Assembly (NCBI GenBank): GCA_000729835.1
Contig: JFHB01000013.1
Coordinates: 62,001 to 126,000 of the forward strand
DNA: 64,000 nt
DNA from: Atkinsonella hypoxylon
Lineage: Eukaryota; Ascomycota; Sordariomycetes; Hypocreales; Clavicipitaceae
Direction: 5' to 3'
Made by a program: the position numbers and the translations under genes. The notes below the pieces were generated by a model, which searched no databases, had not been told where the DNA came from, and worked only from the letters and a program-made list of their open reading frames with translations. Positions 32,182 through 44,060 of this stretch are shown one piece after another. Position 1 is the stretch's first letter, and each line of letters begins with the position of its first letter.

Positions 32182-33352
32182 TTAAATCTCATCCTCCTCA
32201 TCGTCAAAGTCATCCTCTCTGCCCATCTCATACAATATCCTCCCACCTTCACCCGCCCCAATCTCCGTCTGTGCATCAAAGTACGGCAGTACAACCCCCT
32301 CCCTGTCCTTCCTCTGCTTCTCCGTCAATCCCAAGTTGAACGTGCTCTCTGGCTCTTCCTCCCTTTCTCCCGCACCATCTGCCCCCGATGTCCTGAACAT
32401 CGGATGATCAGTCAACAGCATAAGCTTGCCGGTGCCGAGCCTTGAGGTGTGCGCCGTAGTCCCTCGTCCCCGTGCGAGAATAAACTTCTCCATGACTGTC
32501 CTCCCGCTCTTCCGCCGTAGCTCCAGGTCAATGACGACACCTGTGTCGTCGCCGCTTGACTTTGACTTCAGCCCAACTATGACGCCTTCACGCTCTTCCT
32601 TAAGTCCCCATTCCGGCTCTTGAAGTGCACGATTGCGCGCCTTCTGGCGTTCAATTTCCTGTGACAGGCTAGAGAGGCGGAGGATGGCGGTGGCGAGATA
32701 TGTGAGGATGGTGAAGGGGTGTGGCGCGTATTCGTTGAATGACTTTGGCAGGATGACAGGCACGTCTGTGTGGTAGACGGAGACTATGGAGATGGGCGAT
32801 GTGATTATCATTTCTGATAGAAATCCTGCTATGGCGCTTGCGGCTGATGAAGCAAGGTTATTGAGAGAGTCGATGATGACGACGCCCTCTGCTGACCGAT
32901 GTTAGCGACTTCCACTAACGCTTTCTTCATTCGTAGCAAGGGGAGTCCGTACTTGGTGATGGTTTCTGAGCAGCCTCAGTCACTTGGAAATGGCCTCTGA
33001 GTTCCTTCATCACCAGTCCCAAGTCTCTTCCTGCTGCTTTGACCAACACATCTACACCTTGGGGCTTGGCGATTGTTGCAAATGACAGTAAGATGATTTT
33101 TTTCTTTGTAATCTAAAGTAGTACCCGTCAGTCAATGATTGCTGGCCTTGAGAACATGCATGGGTGAAAACCAAAGAAAAAATAAGTGCTCACCTTTGCT
33201 CGCGTTACGAATTCATCGAGGACAGGCTGAACAGGTTGCTCAAGGCTGTCGAGAATCAGGGTGAATGGGCTGGCCGCATCACGCAAATTCAGCAGCTTCT
33301 GTAGTAGCAGGAGACTGTGTGACCGAGAATGTATGGGGTTTTCTGGTGCCAT
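32182..33352 (-). CDS. elp5: Elongator complex subunit Elp5
   Basis: Three exons (33352-33194, 33112-32953, 32891-32182) give 342 residues. The N-terminal part has SLLLLQKLLNLRDAASPFTL and LDSLEQPVQPVLDEF. The middle contains a RecA-like strand, VVIIDSLNNLASS, typical of Elp4/5/6 subunits that lack a functional Walker A. The C terminus GVVLPYFDAQ ... GGRILYEMGREDDFDDEEDEI is the conserved acidic tail of fungal Elp5/Iki1. Elp5 with Elp4 and Elp6 forms the hexameric accessory ring of Elongator, needed for wobble-uridine modification of tRNA. Intron 2 ends in a tandem CAGCAG-type acceptor, so exon 3 may begin at 32891 or 32888, changing one residue. The next gene upstream starts on the same strand, with its stop 328 bp away. 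Confidence 0.88.
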
Positions 33353-33680
33353 TTTTCACTTTGGGGTTTGAGAGCACCTCTCGCGGTTTCGCAATAAGCG
33401 ATGTGCGGACTTTTGCCAGTATAAAAGATGCATGGACGAGTCCTTGTACAAGTTTTGAATCTTTTGACGAGGATGCCCCACATGCGTCACTGCCCCACCA
33501 TGCAGTATTATCCCGCTGGTTCATCTCGGGAGATGGCTTTCGACATCACTACGTGTGTCTTTCTTTTCTTTCTTTTCCTGTTTTTTAGGCAGAAAAGAAG
33601 GTGAAAAAAAATCGGTATACAATTTACCAAAGAGAATACACTGCTCATGCCTTGTGTCCTGAGTCTTAGTTCTGACGGCA
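33353..33680. other. Short intergenic region upstream of elp5
   Basis: About 330 bp between the elp5 start and the stop of the ASX-homology gene on the same strand. It presumably contains the elp5 promoter. No gene or repeat is visible. Confidence 0.45.
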
Positions 33681-34334
33681 CTAATGTAGCGGATCATATC
33701 CCGCGACTTGGGGTGTCATTTGTGAATTTCGTGTCTCTGCCTCTTGGATAGGTGCACCAGTATCCTCACCGTGTCCGACAGGTACAGGCGTAGATGCAGA
33801 AGCGACCTCCTGGCTTCCGACCTTCGTCTTCGCCTCTAGCCTCATATCCTCCGGCAACGGACCCCAGTCCTTCTCAAATTTCTGGATCAAGAAGTCGTCA
33901 AAATCCCCAGCTTTCCTCCGCCTGTGAGCTCTCCACGCATCGCGCAGCCATTGCGGATCATGCCTCCCCTGCGCCAGGTTCTCCACGTAAGCAGCACAGT
34001 CCGTACGGAAGGCATCGTCGTTCATGAGACCTTGCAAGTCTGGTCGTGCATCGTCTGTGTCTGCGTCTAGAACGAGAACTGTGTCTGGAAAGAGAGAGAG
34101 GACTTCACGCCGTTCTTCGAGGCTCAATGACTCCCAGGCTAGGGGATGTGAGAGGATGCTCTACACAAGGTCTGGTTAACGATTCATGCTCAAGAATGTG
34201 GTGATACGAGGTGGTGCCGGAAACTAGTACAGTACCCTGAGGTCAGCCGTAGCTAGAGGTGACTTTGGGTCCGTCAGAATGGTGTCAGCATCCCATTTTG
34301 ACTTGCGCTTCTGAAGACCTTTTCGGGGCGGCAT
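33681..34334 (-). CDS. ASX-homology (DEUBAD-like) domain protein
   Basis: Two exons, 34334-34236 and 34160-33681, joined in phase 0 over a 75-nt intron, give 192 residues. A basic N terminus (MPPRKGLQKRKSKWD) leads to ILTDPKSPLATADL/R, then SHPLAWESLSLEERREVLSLFPD. This matches the start of the ASX homology domain. Further conserved positions include LNDDAFRTDCAAYVENLAQGRHDPQWL and an FL-x-KFEKDWG block. The last 50 residues are disordered. In animals and fungi this fold (DEUBAD) binds and activates deubiquitinases or chromatin factors; in this protein that function is inferred from the domain only. The gene is compact and lacks other domains. Confidence 0.75.
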
Positions 34335-35921
34335 CGAGAAAGTGTTTGCGAAGAGCTAATGCTAGAAACGCCAATAGTGCTCCATGCCAACGAGTGAGGC
34401 AGCAGTTGGAATAGATAAATGCTGACCTGTTGCAGGGTAGATGGCGCCAGGAGCAAATTGGCAAGCAGACTACCTACCTGGTAGGCAACTAACTAGTTAC
34501 CTGTTAGCAGACCAGACATTTGTTAACTGGGTTGCTGAGGGATGGAAATTTCTTGCCCGAGGTAAATTGCTGGTTCATTATTCCGTATGCATACATATTA
34601 ATTAGTACATACCTAGCCTAATACTGCTGAATTCCTCCAAGGTACTAGGTACTTAAGTGCTCCGTACCCAATCGACCAGACATGTCCTGGCCCGTGGTCG
34701 CTCATTTTATTATTATTATCCCTTCCTAGCTAATAGCGGCTGCCCAATTCAAAGAAATCGTCACGCCTGGTCCAACAGCCTATCGCTATATCGGCTTTTG
34801 CTGTGGGGAACCAAGTTGGCAGTTGGCAAAAAAGCAATGTCGGGACAGGTTTGGTACAACGAGCGCCAGGCCCTATTTTTCAACATCTTCGACTGCACGG
34901 TGCTTCTTTTCTTTCCCACACCAAGTAACGTAGCACGATGACTTCACCACGTCCTCTGAAACCCCACCCACACTCCTTTTTGTAGCCATTGCTCCGATGG
35001 CTAAATCAGAGGACATACATACAATACAATCAATACAGCCTCCCGCTCCCCGAGCGTTGTGGTTGTCGACCTAACTATCGTGTCTGTCATCCGTGGGAGA
35101 CATATCTTCCGCCAGTAGCAGCAAGCTCTTCGCTTGGGGTCCGGAATTTCCTACGGAATACGGAATACAAGCGTAGCATACTAACTAGCGACACCCACTT
35201 AATCTGGCTCAAAGGCAACGATTGATCGAAGCATGATTTTAGGCTCTGGCTTAAAGGTGGGAGGAAGGACGAAACTGTAATTGGCTGGTATTAATATGTC
35301 CCTAGGTATATTATTTCCCCCAACTGTAGCAGCCCCACTGACTGGCCAGCCAAGTGGAAGGCTGAACTGAACGGTCGGCCAGAGGCAGTCGGCAGGTGCA
35401 AGGTGCGTGGCTCTTCCCATAATAATTATGGCTTGCACTCACAAGACACCACTTGTTGACGCTAATATCTAATATGTGAGTGAGTCCAAGGCCATACAAG
35501 CCAAACCCAGTTAATCCTCGCTCGTTCAATCCAACCAGACACTACATGTACCGACTTAGCATTTGACCTCTCTTTGTCCGTCACCTGCCATTCCCATCTT
35601 CACAGCCGTCCCCTCACTCCTCCTTCTCCACGAGCGATATTGGCAAGGATATCATGTCAGCTCATGACCCCATCGTTGTACTAGAGTTTGGGTTCCTCCA
35701 ATCACTAGCTGCACTGCGTCTCCGTGAAACCCGCCTGGGCAACTGCAGTCACTACAATACAAGAACGTCTGACGTCTGGTATATATCTGAGGACATCACA
35801 TCATGTCGATCATCCTAGACGACCACTTTTCTCCTCTTCGTAACGGGGCCGTTCCAATAGATTGATGTTGGAACGAAAAAATCCAAGCTGTTCATAAGTT
35901 CAAGGCACCTCGCACTCAACC
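34335..35921. other. Intergenic region between the ASX-domain and transporter genes
   Basis: About 1.6 kb with no supported gene. It has scattered TACCTAGG/CTAACTAG motifs and TTCCGTAT-type short repeats. The last 250 bp include TATATA near 35780, a plausible transporter promoter element. Confidence 0.4.
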
Positions 35922-38119
35922 ATGGGTTTCGCCACGATCTTGCGCGCCATCGTGCGCAACGATGCCATGCGCCATGACCCCGACGCAATCTACAACGGCA
36001 GAACCGTGGCGCTCGTGTGCTGCGCCTGTTTCGGCGGCATGCTCTTCGGCTGGGATACCGGTGCCATTGGCGGCGTGTTAGCCATGGATTCGACGCGAGA
36101 GAAATTCGGGTACAAGAACAGATCAAAGACGGACAAATTCAACTTGGACCAGAACATCGTGTCGACTTTGCAAGCTGGATGTTTTGCCGCCTGCTTGGTG
36201 ACGTCGTGGTTTGCCGATAGGTTCGGTCGGCGTCTGACGCTCATCGGTGCTGGCCTGCTTACGACCGCCGGGGTGGTTCTGCAGGCTTCTTCGGCCGTAA
36301 ATGGTACTCTCGCCATGATGTACGTTGGGCGATTCATCAGTGGACTGGGAGTTGGTTGTGCCAGTACTGTGACTCCATTGTACGTGTCTGAGTGTTGTCC
36401 GCGTGCTATCCGAGGTGGTTTAACAGGTAAGTGTGGTCGAGAATCGAAACAAAGACGTCTCTGAACAGAAAAAACTCCCAAAAGCTAATCAAACGTTGGG
36501 GAATATGTAGCCTTCTACCAGCTTTTCAATGTGTTCGGTATCATGGTAGCCTTTTGGGTCAACTATGGCTGTTTGTTGCATGTGAAGGCACCGGCTGTGT
36601 ATATTGTCCCGCTCGCCCTACAGGCTTTGCCAGCCATGTATGTGGCGATATAACATTTGAACCTGAGGCTGAACTGAGCTAACGGTTGATTATCAGTCTG
36701 CTTATAGCCGGCATGCTTACTTCTCCGGAAAGGCACGAGCCCCAATTACCATAGTTGGACAGTAGCTTTCTCTTCCGTTTTGCTAATAGTAGTACAGTCC
36801 ACGGTGGCGTGCACAGAAAGATGACTGGGAGGGCACTACGAAGGTCCTGGTCGAGTTAAGATGGTACGTCCTGTGCGGCAAATGCATGAATTGCGGGCTT
36901 ATTGGATTTTAACATGCCATTCTAGTCTGCCTGCCGACTCCGAGTATGTCTCTCAGGAAATTCAAGAAATGGCAGACCAACTCGAGCATGAACGTCGCCT
37001 TATGGGAGATGCCAACTTCAAGAGCTTGATGAGGGAAATGTGGAATGTGCCTGCCAACCGGACACGAGCCTTCATCACCATCGTGTTGATGATATGCCAG
37101 CAGCTCACAGGCGTAAATGCCATTGTACGTCTTCCATGTCCCATAACATGCACTCGACGATAAAGCTCCCGGACTGACATGCCTAGAATTATTACGCGCC
37201 CCAAATTTTTACGAATCTCGGAATGACGGGCACCGACTCTTCCTTATTTGCTACAGGAGTGTATGGTGTCGTCAAGACCGTGTCTTGCATCGTATTTTTG
37301 CTTTTCATCGCCGACTCGCTAGGGAGAAGAAGAAGTCTACTGTGGACAAGCCCTATGCTTATGACTGTTCTATTCATCATTGGTATATATGGGCGTGTGC
37401 AGCCCCCTGTCGAAGGACATCCGGTATGTGTCCATTAAGGATATCCTCGTTTCACTCAACCAAGATGATTTAATTCTTGATGTTAACTTATTTTCTCCCA
37501 CAGGTCACTGCTTTTGGTTATGTTGCCATTACCTGCATCTATCTCTGGGCAGCGTAAGTTACTCACTTACCAGGGAGCAAGAAAACCGCGATCTGACAAC
37601 TAGAACAGTTTCTTCCAGTTTGGCTGGGGTCCCGCGTGCTGGATCTTGGTTAGCGAAATTCCCACGGCCAGGCTACGTGCGGTGAATGTATCTATCGGCG
37701 CGGCTACTCAGTGGCTCTTCAACTTTATCATGGCGCGAAGTGAGTTGCTAGAAGTGGATGGCGGAAAAAAGAAAGAAATCCATGCTGACATTTCAACGGC
37801 AGCCGTGCTCACCATGCAGAATACCATGGGATATAAAGGCTACGTAAGCCATGTCTTCTCATCTTGCCTTGAAAGAAGAGTACGAGAAGAACGAAAATAA
37901 ATGTACTAATCGAAATCACAGGGCATGTTCTTCATGTTTGGTAGCTTCGATTTCCTCATGGGGCTTTTTGTATTCCTCTTCGTTCCGGAGACCAAGGGTT
38001 TGAGTCTGGAAAAGATGGATGAGCTGTTCGGCATGACCGATTCCGTCAAGCAGCTGGATGCTGAACCGGAGGGTGGACGAGCCACTAGTGTGCACGATAG
38101 TCCGTCGGCCAAGCGGTAA
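35922..38119 (+). CDS. MFS transporter, sugar/quinate porter family
   Basis: Ten exons give 529 residues: 35922-36426, 36511-36637, 36697-36732, 36798-36863, 36926-37124, 37187-37423, 37504-37553, 37609-37739, 37803-37843, 37922-38119. All junctions keep phase. Twelve membrane segments are expected. Family signatures seen are FGWDTGAIGGV near TM1, DRFGRR in the loop after TM2, GRFISGLGVG, the PESPRW motif after TM6 (restored only by splicing exon 3 to 4), LTGVNAINYY in TM7, DSLGRR, and VPETKG after TM12. Intron 3 starts with GC instead of GT and exon 3 is only 36 nt. The sequence resembles fungal hexose or quinate permeases; the substrate cannot be read off. It should act as a proton symporter or facilitator in the plasma membrane. 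Confidence 0.88.
36733..36797 (+). other. GC-AG intron in the transporter gene
   Basis: The donor reads AAG|GCACGA and the acceptor AGTACAG, with a GCTAAT branch-like motif. Reading through gives a stop before any downstream GT, while the GC-AG splice restores the conserved PESPRW motif exactly. Confidence 0.75.
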
Positions 38120-39122
38120 TGGACAATTTACCGGCTAGTGTTCATTGACTTGCTCTGTTTCGAGCAGTTAATCCAGTCAGGCCTGACTACAGAGGATTGG
38201 AATCTCCTCAGTATCTCAGCTAAGCAAGCCCATGCAAGTGTGTTGAAGATGCACGTCACGCGGCTTTGAGGGTTAGTTGTCATGAACTACTCGGACCCCA
38301 AAGCTCTTTGCTTGGATCCTATCTCAGCCTATTGTATTCCGTACCGTCTTTATCAATGCATGCGATGATTCGAAGAGCAGACTGCATGAATAGCCCTGAT
38401 TGCACAAGTATGAACCGTATAGTGCTACCTAGCCCCGTGGCTTGGGAGTGTCCGCAATATGGCCGAAACATTGCCTGGCGGCTGTGGTCCGTACATGACA
38501 CTGTATGTATGTGCCGCCATGGATGGAAACCGTGACAGACTTTATTGACTATGTAGGAATTTACCCACTTGAGGACGGAAGTATAGGGCAAAGTGCGGAT
38601 ATTACATATTACTGGCTTCGGGAGATGTCTGGTGTGCCATGGTCAAAAGGAGTTACTCCGTTATTGCTCTCCGGGCGAATCCCACTTTTTACCTTTTATG
38701 GACAGCCGCCCGGATCTCAATTCTGAGTCGCCCGAATATTAGTTAGCGATACTCTCCAAAACCTCGGTTGAGCTGTAGACTCCAACCATGTGCATACTCT
38801 GCCAAGGATGGGTCAGCCCTAATCCATCCCCTTCACTGTATTAAGGGAGCAAGCTGGACATAATGAATAATCTACCAAGTTGATAATACTAAGCAAAGTC
38901 TGTGGCAAGAAGTCGTGAAATCGCTACCTGCTACCGATTGGGGACAATTACAAGTGACCAGCATGCTTCTTTGCCACTATCGTTTGAGAATAGTAGTAAG
39001 AACTACTTATTTCGTTGTGGAGTCTGCCTCGAATAAAAGTCCTAGCAATTTCTAGATGTAGAAGTATATCGTACTCGTTACATCTATAACGCAACCTTCG
39101 CAGCCTGGGAAGTGCATAGTAC

Positions 39123-39149
39123 GTACCTAGGTACCTAGGTACCTAGGTA
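39123..39149. repeat. GTACCTAG palindromic microsatellite
   Basis: Three tandem copies of the self-complementary octamer GTACCTAG form a run. A related run of about 26 bp lies 75 bp downstream (39225-39250). Confidence 0.85.
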
Positions 39150-39224
39150 TTAGTAGTGGTATTTCTTTGAGTGCGGTGAGGTCACGAGATCCACTTTCGC
39201 ATAGTACGGCTTAGATTATGTCAA

Positions 39225-39250
39225 GTACCCTAGGTACCTAGGTAGGTACC
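39225..39250. repeat. TACCTAGG-type repeat, second copy
   Basis: A shorter, interrupted run of the same palindromic unit as at 39123-39149, ending in GGTAGGTACC. Confidence 0.75.
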
Positions 39251-39845
39251 TTCAAAAGACGCAAAACAGCCTCTGTAATCCACTAGAACTGCCGATCAAA
39301 TACATACCTACCTATACGTATATCAGTATTCACTCTAGAGCGATTCCTTTTCATCTCGTGTTGTTCGATTGGCCAGTCTGCCAATATGCGACCTGGCTGT
39401 GCCTTACCGCACTCAAAGGGATAAACATGCCCTATATCAATAGGAACCCAACACAGGTCTCTGCATTTCTATGGTAAGTCTGAAAAAAAAAATCGGACCT
39501 GTTGGGACCCGCACATGTCACCAGTACTTTTCTCTTTGGACCTGGGGAGTACCAGTTTTCACGCCTTAACTAGGTATGAACCCAGGGAGACATGGGACAG
39601 CGTGACGGTCGTGGCGTCTCAGCCAACAAAGCCCTAAGTTAGTGCGTGACTGACGGGTGATGTCCTCTTCGTACAGGATGTACGGAGTACGTTGCTCTAA
39701 GAAATTGCCAGATACACCGACCGAGGTATCGCGGGGAGGGGGAAGGGGAGGGGGAGAGAAGAGGAAGGGTGGAGGGAAATGAGGAATGAGAGATCGGTTA
39801 GGCTCCCCCTGGCAAGGTCTTAATGGAGATTTGCTGATGGGCATT

Positions 39846-40295
39846 TCAGATGATGTCAAAAGGAGGAGGAGGCGTGTGTGATGTGACAGCTGAGGGATGT
39901 GATTGTGATGAACTGGTGAGCTTGCTGCCGGCCATTTCCCCCATCATCAACTGTGCAAATAGGTCTGACCGGTTGTGCTGGTGTCTGGTGTGCTGAGTTC
40001 TCTCGAAGCTTCCAGATATCCATGCATCAATCCACTCCTCTGGGCCTATGTATGCCTTCAGCTTGGCTTCAAACTTAGTTAGCTGTCTGACGCTTAGTAG
40101 TCCAGTTCCTCTGCATTCATTCCGATGATCGCGTCTGCTCAAGATGGCCATGTCGGCGGACCATCCCTTTTGTACTCCTACTACCGATGTCCAGACCGGA
40201 AAGCCGGGAGTAAGAGGGTCCAGATGTAGTAGTGAAGCGGGATGTAACCCATCGCTTGAGGTATCTCCCACCTCCTCTTTGCTCGTCGTTATCAT
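39846..40295 (-). CDS. Possible hypothetical protein, weak candidate
   Basis: An ATG-initiated frame of 149 codons. A central segment, LLSVRQLTKFEAKLKAYIGP followed by EEWIDAWISGSFERT, has a protein-like amphipathic pattern, and DLFAQLMMGEMAG follows. The ends are low-complexity (PPPPF). No domain or signal peptide is visible. It could be one exon of a longer gene whose other exons I could not place, or an accidental frame. Confidence 0.28.
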   Translation of the reverse strand: MITTSKEEVGDTSSDGLHPASLLHLDPLTPGFPVWTSVVGVQKGWSADMAILSRRDHRNECRGTGLLSVRQLTKFEAKLKAYIGPEEWIDAWISGSFERTQHTRHQHNRSDLFAQLMMGEMAGSKLTSSSQSHPSAVTSHTPPPPFDII

Positions 40296-41739
40296 CGGCT
40301 GGCTCTGGCTCTAGTCGGTGCTTCTGCCCAGATCGAGTCGTCAAGAGCGGTCGGAGCCCTGGTCTTGTTCCTCAACAAAGCTCCAAGCTCCCACTTAGTT
40401 ATTTTGATACTCCAGCCATCACGGTCGTGCTATTAATTATCATGGCCCCCCATCCCAGCAAGCGGCATCCCAATGTGCCAAACCTCCGCCTTCCAGACGC
40501 CAGACGCCAGACCTCCGCACATACATACGTTTGTTAATCAACAGATACAACCCGTGCACAAGATTGCTCCCGCAGCATCTTCGTTTCCCTGTCATTGGTG
40601 CTGGTACTGGCATCGGACTGGTATTACTTCCTAGAGCATGCATGTGGTCTTTTTTTTTTGTTCTTGGTCATTCCATCACTCGAATTGCTCGAATTGCTCT
40701 GCGTGGTTGCCGATTCTGTTTCGCTCCTTCCTCAACGCGTAGACAAGCCAAGCAAGGCAAGCAAAAACATACGTGCCTCAAGCATTTTGGTGCCGCCGAT
40801 TGAATCTTGCATTCCAAGTCAAAAAAGACGTTTATACAATCGGCCGATTAACGAGGTCTGCGATATTTGATTCACGATGGCAACAAGCAGCAGCAGGGCG
40901 GGAGGTGGCTACGGCCAAAAAAGAGCCACCACCGCAACCGCCACAGCTTCCAATGCCTCGCCGTCTACTGCAGGTCCCGGCCCTGCGCGCCATCATTCGA
41001 CATCTGTGCCTGCTGCTTCATTCCGTATGTGTCCTATTCTGCTATGTCATTGTTTGTGTTCCTCATGTCAGGTTTTTTCCTTTTTTATTTTTTTCCTTTT
41101 TATTTTTATTTTTATTTTTTCCAACTTTTGATATTTCGACCACCATATATATTCCTGGACATATGATTGATTGCACCGACTCCTCGGTAATCAATCAATA
41201 ACGCTGTACCAGACCAGACAGTGAGTGGCTGGGACCCCGGTGGCGTTCGGCACGCACCGTTTCAATGCTGGATCAATGTATTTATTGTTAATGGGTCTTG
41301 AGTGCCGCGCGCTGACACGACCGACCAGACAAGCGCCGCAACTCGGCGCTGGGTGGTCGAGCATCTTGCGAGTTGGTCTTGGCATGCTGTAGAACCGCCA
41401 GTTCCAAACAGAGCCGGAACAACCCAGATCTGGGCAAGCTGTCAATTCGCAAGTGCCCAGCCAAGCCATTGCGGGAATGCAGAATGATGGAAGTCGACTG
41501 AAGCAAGCTGCTGTCTCTTTCCTCATTTACCTGAAACCACGGAACCTGGAATGCTATGCCAGCCTCTCATCGCGGTGGAGGCTTCACTTTTTTCACGATT
41601 GGCGTCCAGTGCTCAAGTTTCTGTCGTTCTGGATGCGTCATGGACTTTGTGCGTAGCATGCCATGATCTGTGATAGCCCCAGATCCGTCATCTCTCTTAC
41701 GTCTTCGCGCTCTCCGTCCGCAACCAAGAATTTTTTGCC

Positions 41740-42968
41740 ATGGCTGACGAGGAATCACAACCTGCAGCGACGCACAATTCACCACGCACATGGCTCATCA
41801 CTTCTGCGCTGTCACCCTTGGCCGTGCGCCTCATTCGCCAGCTACTGTCCCACGGTGACTACGTTGTCGCATGTCTGCCGCCCCATGAGATTGATGACGA
41901 GCAGCGCAGCGCCGAGTTTCGGGATCTCATTGCAGAATGCAAGAGCAGCCACAAAGATCGAGACCGAATTCGCGGCATCCGCTGCGACGGGAATATGAGC
42001 TCCTGTTTGTCAGCCGTTGCAGAAACTTTGGCCATTTTTGGTCGAATCGACATTCTGCTGTGTTGCAGGTCGGAAGGTATGGAAAACTGTTCTTCTTAAT
42101 TAGCGTGGTGGAAGGGCCTCGAGTCGCGCAGGAAACTGACTACCACGCCTTCATCGCAGCCGTCGTTGGCACGGTTGAGGAGCTTTCAACTACACCTCAT
42201 ACTCAGAGCTTGGTACGGCAGCAATTCGAGTCAATGTTCTTCTCACAAGTCAATTTCGTAAAAGCCACCTTACCTGTGCTGAGACGGCAACTCACTGGCC
42301 ACATCATTGCACTCACCAGCACCTGCGGTCACCTAGGTACCCCTGGCCTGGCCATGTTCTCGGCCGCCACTTGGGCCTTTGAAGGATACTGTGACTCCTT
42401 GGCATACGAGGTGGCTCCCTTCAACATCAAGGTCACAATTGTTCAACCTAACATGGAGATCCAGTCTCTCACAAACCGCCTCACTTTTGCACCACAAATT
42501 CCAGCCTACATCGACGCCTACCCCACAGCACCGAACGTGCGTGATATGCTGATAAATGTGTTGAATTCTGATCCCGAAACCGCGCTGCCGGATGTCCCAG
42601 ATTCAGGGACCTCACCTTCAACTCCAGGGAGTATGTCACTGGAGCCAGAGCTCGGCCGCGGAGAGATCGTCTCTCGGTACCCCAGGCTGCCGACTCATAC
42701 TTTGGATACGCTTGTGAGCGAGACTGTCCACGCGCTGATAGCTATCGGCGGCCATGAAAACCCTCCGTCACGCCATATAGTCGGCGTGGAGGCTGCAATG
42801 GCTGTCAAGGAAAAGCTCAAAACTGTGACGGAGGAAATGGAGGATTTTGTGGATGCGAGCCTGGCCGTTGATATCTTCGAGAGCGAGCTCAAGGAGGAAG
42901 CCAAAAGGGCCAAAAAGTCTGGGGAGAAGAGCCATGAAGCAACGGCGTCGAGCCAAGGACCGAGTTGA
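41740..42968 (+). CDS. Short-chain dehydrogenase/reductase-like protein without catalytic Tyr/Lys
   Basis: Two exons, 41740-42076 and 42160-42968 (83-nt intron with a CTGAC branch), give 381 residues. The SDR fold is visible in order: a first strand and helix TWLITSALSPLAVRLIRQLLSHG, a FGRIDILLCC strand, HIIALTSTCGHLGTPGLA with the position of the catalytic Ser at 166, and FNIKVTIVQP. The Gly-rich cofactor motif TGxxxGxG is replaced by TSALSPLA, and the Y-x3-K pair is replaced by Phe179 and Thr183. The protein therefore should not catalyse standard SDR chemistry. A long C-terminal region (TVHALIAIGGHENPP) and a Lys/Glu-rich tail follow. A regulatory or structural role is inferred. The gene lies upstream of TRS120 on the same strand. 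Confidence 0.8.
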
Positions 42969-44060
42969 GGGTGCGTGGAATGTCTTTTTGGGTGCGATGC
43001 CATGGAACTGGGTGGTTCTAATCTACGTCTTCATTACTCATGAACCCACTTGTACGCGGCTGGATAGCGCGACACCGCCATTTATATGGTATGATATGGT
43101 CACGATTTCAGCTTGGTCGCTATATGATTATGATGGGTTATGCAATGCCTGGTGTGTTTGGAGTTTCATATTCCGGGCATAGGAATCCTCCCAACACCGG
43201 AACATGAGAATAGACGAAGAGTGTGAGGGAAGGGGCTACGGTAACTGCTTGTGTTGAAGAACTCGATTTAGCCAGTTGCTGGCGCACTCTTTTGGGCTGC
43301 ACCGTGACCGTGGCCGGTCCTGGGTTTCGGCCCTGGGTACCTAATTACCTACATGTACCTGCTATGGAGTAAGTACCTACAGTTTTAGTAGGTTGGTACC
43401 TATATCCACCCACTGTATTCCGTAGCCCATATCAATTGACTACCTAGGTACGTAGGGCAGGCTTTCATGGAGACAAAATTTACATGTAGTGCTCAAGCAA
43501 TTGACAACATTCGTCTCGGCCCATATTAGGCGGTCTGCTCCATATCGCCTAGGCTAGGTACATACCAGTTGACCTCTAACTGGAACCCAGACCGTCCTGC
43601 TAATAGTTACCTACCTACCAGGTAGTTACCTTGGGCACCTACCTAGGTACCTAGGTACCTAGTTAGTTAGTGGGTTGCGGTCCAGGGACTACAGTGGATA
43701 CATGAGTAGCAGGTACCTAATAAAGAACATGTAGTGGGTATACTCGAGCTTCCAGTGTTTTTCTGTAGCACCAGCCAGCCAGCCAGCCAGGCCCCGTTGT
43801 CGCAGTCAATTCTTGGGGTACAACATCCAACCTACCTTCAATCTTCAATTCCGCCTCAGGGGCGACCAGGCGTCACGACCGCAGCTTGGACGACTCCTCT
43901 TGTTCCCATGACGAAGGGCGTGCACAGATATCATTGAGCGGCAAAAGCCTGCAACGACGCCCGCTTTGCTGTTAATAATTCGATCCGAACCCCGCGGCCA
44001 ATGATCTGGTCTTGAACACGCTCTTGGCAGACCATGTTGCGACGACCTCAATAATAAGTC
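42969..44060. other. Intergenic region between the SDR-like gene and TRS120
   Basis: About 1.1 kb without a gene. From 43330 to 43700 there are many ACCTA/TAGGT motifs, including the palindromic run at 43637-43661. Four CCAG repeats occur near 43777. The end is the trs120 promoter. Confidence 0.45.
43637..43661. repeat. ACCTAGGT palindromic microsatellite
   Basis: A run of the palindromic unit ACCTAGGT followed by TTAG repeats, embedded in a 350-bp segment full of single copies of the same unit. Confidence 0.8.

Larger units (their letters stand above)
38120..41739. other. 3.6-kb gene-poor region with palindromic repeats
   Basis: Apart from one weak minus-strand candidate (39846-40295), no gene is supported. 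It holds CCTAGGTA-type repeats at 39123-39149 and 39225-39250, a GGGGA-rich tract near 39735-39775, and TTTTTA repeats at about 41090-41125. Frames near 40.5-41.2 kb look accidental. Confidence 0.4.
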
